A stretch of 7,447 nucleotides of DNA from Nitrososphaerales archaeon TH5895 (GTDB lineage Archaea > Thermoproteota > Nitrososphaeria > Nitrososphaerales > Nitrososphaeraceae), in contig JAATVS010000142.1 in the NCBI GenBank assembly GCA_014523695.1, forward strand, positions 1 to 7,447, read 5' to 3'. The notes under the pieces are model-generated. The model ran no database searches. It was not told where the DNA came from and saw nothing but the letters and a program-made list of their open reading frames with translations. This document shows positions 4,738 to 7,447 of the stretch, one piece after another; within the stretch, counting starts at the first letter, position 1, and each line of letters opens with the position of its first letter. A program made the translations under genes and the position numbers.

Positions 4738-4807
4738 CTACATCTCAGTTACCGCTGTTTCCGCCATCAGCATCGGCCATAGTTATTTTCCTATAGAAAT
4801 CATGACC

Positions 4808-4824
4808 CATCTTAGTCAAAGATG
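4808..4824 (-). terminator. Small hairpin 3' of the 4831-5178 gene
   Basis: A perfect 6-bp inverted repeat (CATCTT/AAGATG) with a 5-nt loop lies 7 bases past the stop of the minus-strand gene. No long T-run follows, so terminator function is only a suggestion. Confidence 0.3.
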
Positions 4825-4830
4825 AGTGAC

Positions 4831-5178
4831 CTATTTGGGTACCGGACACGCAACCACAGGGTCGTCGCACCTATCATGGGAATTCCCCTCTACCCCCTTG
4901 CCGTTATGCAAGTTGTCATGTGCATGTTTTTTTCCATTATCATTATTGGGATTGTCATCTGATAAGTCTTCGAATTTGTCTAAATCTCTTTCTTTTGCGT
5001 TTTCTTGTGATGGGCCTTTGTTGTTCGGGTCGCCGCCTTTGTCCGCCAATGCTGCTGGGATTACACTGGATGTCACTATTGCAATACTACCTACAAGCAT
5101 TACTGCTGCGATGGTTAGGGTTAATATAGAATTCTTACTGGCAATTGTTCCGCATTTGAGAGCTTTTTTGCAGTTCAT
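4831..5178 (-). CDS. Small exported hydrophilic protein, DKGG type
   Basis: A 115-aa protein starting at ATG 5176-5178. A longer frame begins at 5238, but the TATA box at 5201-5208 lies inside that extension and sits about 27 nt before ATG 5178, so the shorter form is the real one and its mRNA is leaderless. Residues 18-40 are a signal peptide core; processing after AALA (residue 45) leaves a mature chain starting DKGGDPNNKG. The chain is rich in Asn, Asp, Lys and His (HAHDNLHNGKG, 85-95) and ends with two Cys in RCDDPVVACPVPK. His and acidic residues could bind metal ions; that is inference. Function unknown; I associate such proteins with Nitrososphaeria. Confidence 0.8.
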   Translation of the reverse strand: MNCKKALKCGTIASKNSILTLTIAAVMLVGSIAIVTSSVIPAALADKGGDPNNKGPSQENAKERDLDKFEDLSDDNPNNDNGKKHAHDNLHNGKGVEGNSHDRCDDPVVACPVPK

Positions 5179-5200
5179 ACTCGGTATATGGACACACAGA

Positions 5201-5208
5201 TATATATA
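5201..5208 (-). promoter_or_regulatory. TATA box of the 4831-5178 gene
   Basis: The minus strand reads CTATATATA here, centred about 27 nt upstream of the ATG at 5178. This spacing predicts transcription starting at the ATG and rules against the upstream start codons. Confidence 0.65.
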
Positions 5209-5327
5209 GTGCCCGATATACAGTTGTATATAGTTCATTTATTATAGATGCAAGTCTCTATATCTTGTCATACAGCGGTTGGCCATGGTATTACAAAGAA
5301 CTTTGCCTATAGCTGGTGTAGAAAATA

Positions 5328-5495
5328 ATGAAAAAGTTTCAGAAAATCACTCTCGCATCAGTTATCTTAGTCACCATAGTGATTCTTAGTCGATTATACT
5401 GGTTTTACACCAGAAGCGATGAACTACGACCCATATGTTTAAACGGTTCATCTCACCAACCCATCTTAAACTTCGTGATTATAGAGTATCGCTGA
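5328..5495 (+). CDS. Short single-pass membrane protein
   Basis: A 55-aa frame from ATG 5328-5330 to TGA 5493-5495. It begins MKKFQKITLASVILVTIVIL, a positively charged start followed by a hydrophobic helix (8-20), then RLYWFYTRSDELRPICLNGS and ends FVIIEYR. The layout is a single membrane segment with a short outer tail carrying an N-glycosylation sequon (NGSS, residues 39-42). CTATAG at 5308-5313 is about 18 nt upstream and is a weak TATA candidate. It is transcribed away from the 4831-5178 gene. It could be a truncated remnant of a longer protein. Function unknown. Confidence 0.5.
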   Translation: MKKFQKITLASVILVTIVILSRLYWFYTRSDELRPICLNGSSHQPILNFVIIEYR

Positions 5496-5580
5496 ATTTG
5501 TTATAATCGTCAGCTTCAAACTCATCCAAATTCTTTTGCGAATAGAGATGAATTAGTCAATTATCCATCTGCTCAGATTG
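5496..5580. other. Short non-coding gap
   Basis: No coding frame with support. It separates the convergent plus-strand membrane-protein gene and the minus-strand post-polB frame. Confidence 0.5.
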
Positions 5581-5600
5581 AATCATCGACTCAGATGATT
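5581..5600. terminator. Inverted repeat at a gene end
   Basis: A perfect 7-bp inverted repeat (AATCATC/GATGATT) with a 6-nt loop overlaps the stop codon of the minus-strand frame ending at 5583. It may act in termination between the convergent genes; no strong T-run follows on either side. Confidence 0.3.
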
Positions 5601-5847
5601 TATGAGTTTATGTTGTAACAATAACAACGACATGATTAAAGACTCTGAGGAAAAAGGATGCATTTGAGAATGGTTATTTATCGCAATAGAATATCTGTAA
5701 CAATCGTTCAATAGCTTTGTCAATATAGATTTATCTTCATCTGTCGGAAGCTTATCTATAAAACCTCTCCAAGTCTCTATTTCTTTAGTAAGAATATCTT
5801 CGTCTGGAAATAAACTAATGACTCATCACCCTCTCAATCATTTTCAT
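5583..5847 (-). pseudogene. Gene downstream of polB, frameshifted near start
   Basis: A clearly coding minus frame, 5586-5822 (stop TGA 5583-5585), reads ISLFPDEDILTKEIETWRGF, then IDKLPTDEDKSILTKLLNDC and later LIMSLLLLQHKLINHLSR, 79 aa of mainly helical character. It has no start codon: two TGA precede it. An ATG overlapping the polB fragment's stop (ATGA at 5844-5847) starts MKMIERVMSH in another frame and hits TAG; deleting one base near 5820 joins it to ISLFPDED, giving about 87 aa. The 4-base overlap suggests an operon with polB before decay. Function unknown; I believe a small helical protein sits beside polB in other thaumarchaea, but cannot confirm it here. Confidence 0.5.
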
Positions 5848-6242
5848 AATTCTGATTTTGCAGATTTGATGTCTTTCTCGCGTTGTTGGTAAATCTCATT
5901 CCACCAGTGGTAGGCCTTTTTTTTATCAAATCCATATAATGACCTATTAAATCCAAATACTGACAATACGGCCTCAGGAGAATCGAGTAACATTTCTAAA
6001 TATTTCTCTCTATCATACTCTTCAGAAGAGATTAGCTTGGCGGGGGTTATTCGTTGCAGCGGATCAGCATGATTCGAATCCGTGTATACATACTGTATAT
6101 TATCTCCCCTATCAGCAATAACTCCAGAAATATTTAATCTAATGGCTGCTGCTACATGTGGAAATAAACTTCTATATTTTTCTATATTTTGTCGTAGTAA
6201 CTTGGAGATAACCAGATCAGTTATTTCTATCCCACCGTTCAT
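5844..6242 (-). pseudogene. polB: Family B DNA polymerase, C-terminal thumb fragment
   Basis: A 132-codon frame (ATG 6240-6242, TGA 5844-5846) matching the last part of archaeal PolB. It begins at the palm-thumb junction, GGIEITDLVISKLLRQNIEK (3-22), followed by PHVAAAIRL (28-36), GDNIQYVYTD (46-55) and YDREKYLEMLL (76-86), the order seen in replicative PolB (LVI.K...., PHV.A, Y..., YD.E.Y). The end, WWNEIYQQREKDI, looks like the natural C-terminus. It lacks all catalytic motifs, and its ATG overlaps the stop of the preceding fragment. A one-base insertion in an AAA run near 6245 would join the two as TKLMNGGIEI, so this is a piece of a broken gene, not a separate protein. Confidence 0.75.
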
Positions 6243-6547
6243 GAGTTTGTCAATACTTGAGTAATATACAAGAGTGCATTTTGATATCCATTTGTTAGAA
6301 CTTCTTCATAGTTATTACAATCAAATAACTTGGATAGTAATGTTATCTGAAACTCTTTTATGAATGCCGGAGAATCGTGTCTTCTTGTGTCTATACCTCT
6401 TGTAATTAACTGGTTATCATATGTAAGTTCATAGTAATGTTTTCGAGCCTTCATCTTGTCATCAGCTTCTATGTATAGTAACATCAAGAATCTATAGTGA
6501 AATTCTAAAGTCATCTCCAACCCAGTTTCTTTCTTTAATAAGCTCAT
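6239..6547 (-). pseudogene. polB: Family B DNA polymerase, palm fragment
   Basis: A 102-codon frame (ATG 6545-6547, TGA 6239-6241). It contains EFHYRFLMLLYIEADDKMKA (15-34), KHYYELTYDNQLITRGIDTR (36-55) and RHDSPAFIKEFQ (56-67). The K-x-Y...(L)...RGI...RRD arrangement is the conserved KKRY/motif region of PolB that follows motif C. The frame stays coding upstream of its ATG as far as an in-frame TGA at 6587-6589, so the ATG is not a true start. Together with motif C upstream and the thumb fragment downstream it covers only the last third of a polymerase. Confidence 0.75.
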
Positions 6548-6637
6548 TCGTATTGCTTCATAGTCGTTTCTCGTTGCATTTTTTCTTCAAAAAACTGCGT
6601 CTGTATCAGTATATATTAGCTCGAAGCCAGAACTTTA
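6548..6637 (-). pseudogene. polB: PolB motif C remnant (YTDTD)
   Basis: In the same frame as the palm fragment, between TAA 6635-6637 and TGA 6587-6589, the codons read SSGFELIYTDTDAVF. YTDTD is the catalytic motif C of family B polymerases (the two Asp bind metal). After the TGA comes RKNATRNDYEAIR leading into the palm fragment. Adding one T to the T6 run and one A to the A6 run would give AVFLKKKNATRND, removing the stop. No polymerase sequence is recognisable beyond about 6660, and a plus-strand gene begins at 6717, so the exonuclease domain and motifs A and B are gone. Confidence 0.7.
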
Positions 6638-6688
6638 TACGATGTCTTTCATCTTCATAGGGTTATCTAACATTTCTTAATGGGATCA

Positions 6689-6696
6689 AAATAAAT
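6689..6696 (+). promoter_or_regulatory. TATA box of the 6717-6989 gene
   Basis: AAATAAAT centred about 25 nt before the ATG at 6717, the spacing for a leaderless archaeal mRNA. Confidence 0.5.
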
Positions 6697-6716
6697 ACAG
6701 CTACCGCTATCTTATA

Positions 6717-6989
6717 ATGATGAAAAATCAAGAACATTGCGAGAGAAAAATACTCTTAGTTGCAATTTCAGCAGCAGTACTTCTAGGCTCTTTCGCAATT
6801 GGCAGTCAGCTTATCCAGCCATCTATAGCTCAAGATTTGAGTCAAATGCGCGAACAAGCTAAAGAAAAAATAGGCGGTGCAGTAGGACAATACACAGACG
6901 GTAATCAAACTGGTAATCAAACTGGTAATCAATCAGGTGGAGTCTTAGGGCAACTCGGCGATCAAGCGAAAAGCATGCTAGGTCAGTAA
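6717..6989 (+). CDS. Small exported protein with tandem glycosylation sequons
   Basis: A 90-aa protein from ATG 6717-6719 (a second ATG follows at once, 6720-6722; either could be used). Basic residues, then a hydrophobic core (12-28) and a processing site after PSIA (38) form a Sec signal peptide. The mature chain has an amphipathic helix (SQMREQAKEKIGGAVGQY, 42-59), a repeat DGNQTGNQTGNQSGG (61-75) with three N-glycosylation sequons, and a second helix GQLGDQAKSMLGQ. The repeat is three 12-bp units in DNA. A secreted or envelope-attached glycoprotein is likely; function unknown. A TATA box upstream and a hairpin plus T-run downstream frame it as a single-gene transcript. Confidence 0.8.
   Translation: MMKNQEHCERKILLVAISAAVLLGSFAIGSQLIQPSIAQDLSQMREQAKEKIGGAVGQYTDGNQTGNQTGNQSGGVLGQLGDQAKSMLGQ
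6900..6935. repeat. Three 12-bp tandem repeats
   Basis: GGTAATCAAACT occurs twice in a row (6900-6923) and then as GGTAATCAATCA, encoding GNQT, GNQT, GNQS. Copy number changes would stay in frame and alter the number of glycosylation sites. Confidence 0.85.
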
Positions 6990-7007
6990 ATAATCACCCG
7001 AATTATT

Positions 7008-7045
7008 ATTGCTGAGTGTGAATGCAGCAATACTCAGATTTTTAT
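7008..7045 (+). terminator. Hairpin plus T-run after the 6717-6989 gene
   Basis: Inverted arms ATTGCTG (7008-7014) and CAGCAAT (7025-7031) with a 10-nt loop are followed by a five-T run (7039-7043) and ATT. Located 19 nt past the stop codon, it is a likely terminator. Confidence 0.55.
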
Positions 7046-7079
7046 TAGACTGGCTCGCTCACAAACTCGTGAGTCTAAT
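7044..7079. repeat. 8-bp inverted repeat with 20-nt loop
   Basis: ATTAGACT (7044-7051) and AGTCTAAT (7072-7079) are perfect inverted copies, with an inner overlapping alternative stem CTCAC/GTGAG (7058-7062, 7069-7073). It could be a second termination hairpin, a protein-binding site or part of a small RNA; nothing else supports a choice. Confidence 0.45.
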
Positions 7080-7128
7080 TTGTCTCATTTCTTCATGGTA
7101 AGTACATAATATCTAATATACATACTAG

Positions 7129-7269
7129 CGTTCCATAGGTCTGGTTAAAAGATTAGGCAATCATATTGCACTCCCAACTGTATTTGCACTATTTATGGAA
7201 TTAGCGAAGAGAGAATCATTGATAATACACAAGCCGGATGAAATGATTCCATTACATGTACAAGACTGA
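7129..7269 (+). pseudogene. Orphan 46-codon frame, likely gene fragment
   Basis: Open between TAG 7126-7128 and TGA 7267-7269, reading RSIGLVKRLGNHIALPTVFA, then LFMELAKRESLIIHKPDEMI and ending PLHVQD. The residue mix (Leu, Lys, His, Pro, balanced charge) looks like real protein rather than chance, but there is no ATG before the internal Met23 and no good alternative start. I read it as the 3' end of a decayed gene. Family not recognised. Confidence 0.3.
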
Positions 7270-7355
7270 AAATAGCAGAGAATATACGCGTACACCACTC
7301 TCCCCTACCTACAAGTCCTAGCTCACATAATAATCATTTTTGATGAATATTCGAT
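7270..7355. other. Short gap before the right-edge gene
   Basis: No coding frame is supported. ATAATAAT at 7327-7334 lies about 26 nt before the ATG at 7356 and may be its TATA box. Confidence 0.4.
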
Positions 7356-7447
7356 ATGTCAAGGCAAAGCCGTACTAAACTAGTTCCCCCAAAAACGGAG
7401 CCGGAAAATCAAGCTGTCGAGATACTAGAAGAATCTGGTGTACCAGA
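7356..7447 (+). CDS. 5' part of a gene cut by the window edge
   Basis: From ATG 7356-7358 the frame is open to the window end, 30 codons: MSRQSRTKLVPPKTEPENQA, then VEILEESGVP. The mix of basic start, Pro linker and acidic helix is protein-like, and an AT-rich box about 26 nt upstream fits a leaderless start. There is no signal peptide, unlike most genes here. Product not recognisable from the fragment. Confidence 0.5.
   Translation, partial: MSRQSRTKLVPPKTEPENQAVEILEESGVP

Noticed and set aside
4747..4780. 11-codon upstream frame MADADGGNSGN before the surface-protein GTG
   Set aside because: A possible leader peptide, but there is no attenuator structure or correctly placed TATA box to support it.
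4826..5209. 127-codon and 69-codon plus-strand frames
   Set aside because: Antisense to the exported DKGG protein, which has a signal peptide and a correctly spaced TATA box.
6082..6264. 60-codon plus-strand frame
   Set aside because: Antisense to the polB thumb fragment, whose motifs are clear.
7044..7079. tRNA-like fold
   Set aside because: The inverted repeat lacks the T-loop and anticodon arms and any CCA-proximal acceptor pairing of a tRNA.

Overview
The window looks like chromosomal DNA of an AT-rich ammonia-oxidising archaeon (Thaumarchaeota/Nitrososphaeria), most like Ca. Nitrosocosmicus. The evidence is a small stand-alone TRAM-domain protein, TATA boxes about 25-30 bp upstream of start codons that give leaderless or near-leaderless mRNAs, several short exported proteins of a kind I associate with Nitrososphaera/Nitrosocosmicus (a CGN...QGDEN family, Cys/Asp-rich surface proteins), and a C-terminal remnant of an archaeal family B DNA polymerase. 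All family assignments are from memory of motifs; no database search was run.

Layout. 1-369 holds the first copy (A) of a duplicated segment with a decayed coiled-coil reading frame. 370-1111 holds two paralogous small exported proteins on the minus strand. 1255-1418 is a tiny zinc-ribbon frame without a normal start. 1660-2477 is a plus-strand pair: a zinc-ribbon protein, then an acidic exported protein 2 nt later. 2592-2831 (minus) is a TRAM RNA-binding protein whose TATA box lies at the edge of the second copy (B) of the duplicated segment. Copies A and B share 125 identical bases. 2932-3417 contains fragments of one or two decayed genes. 3421-4737 (minus) encodes a Cys-rich exported surface protein split into three frames by a run of nine G and a second single-base shift. 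4831-5178 (minus) and 5328-5495 (plus) are small exported/membrane proteins transcribed divergently. 5583-6637 (minus) is a broken polB 3' region and a broken downstream gene. 6717-6989 (plus) is a small exported protein with three tandem N-glycosylation sequons, followed by hairpins, a short orphan frame, and the start of another gene at the right edge.

Most intact genes encode short secreted or surface-attached proteins; the cytoplasmic genes (zinc-ribbon, TRAM) are small likely regulators. The interspersed material is decayed: a truncated polymerase, split genes and a mosaic duplication. This is accessory, rapidly changing DNA rather than a housekeeping operon. Several breaks are single-base indels in homopolymers, so assembly error must be weighed against true decay or phase variation. 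I see no rRNA, tRNA, CRISPR array, transposase or integrase, and no clear new enzymatic system.
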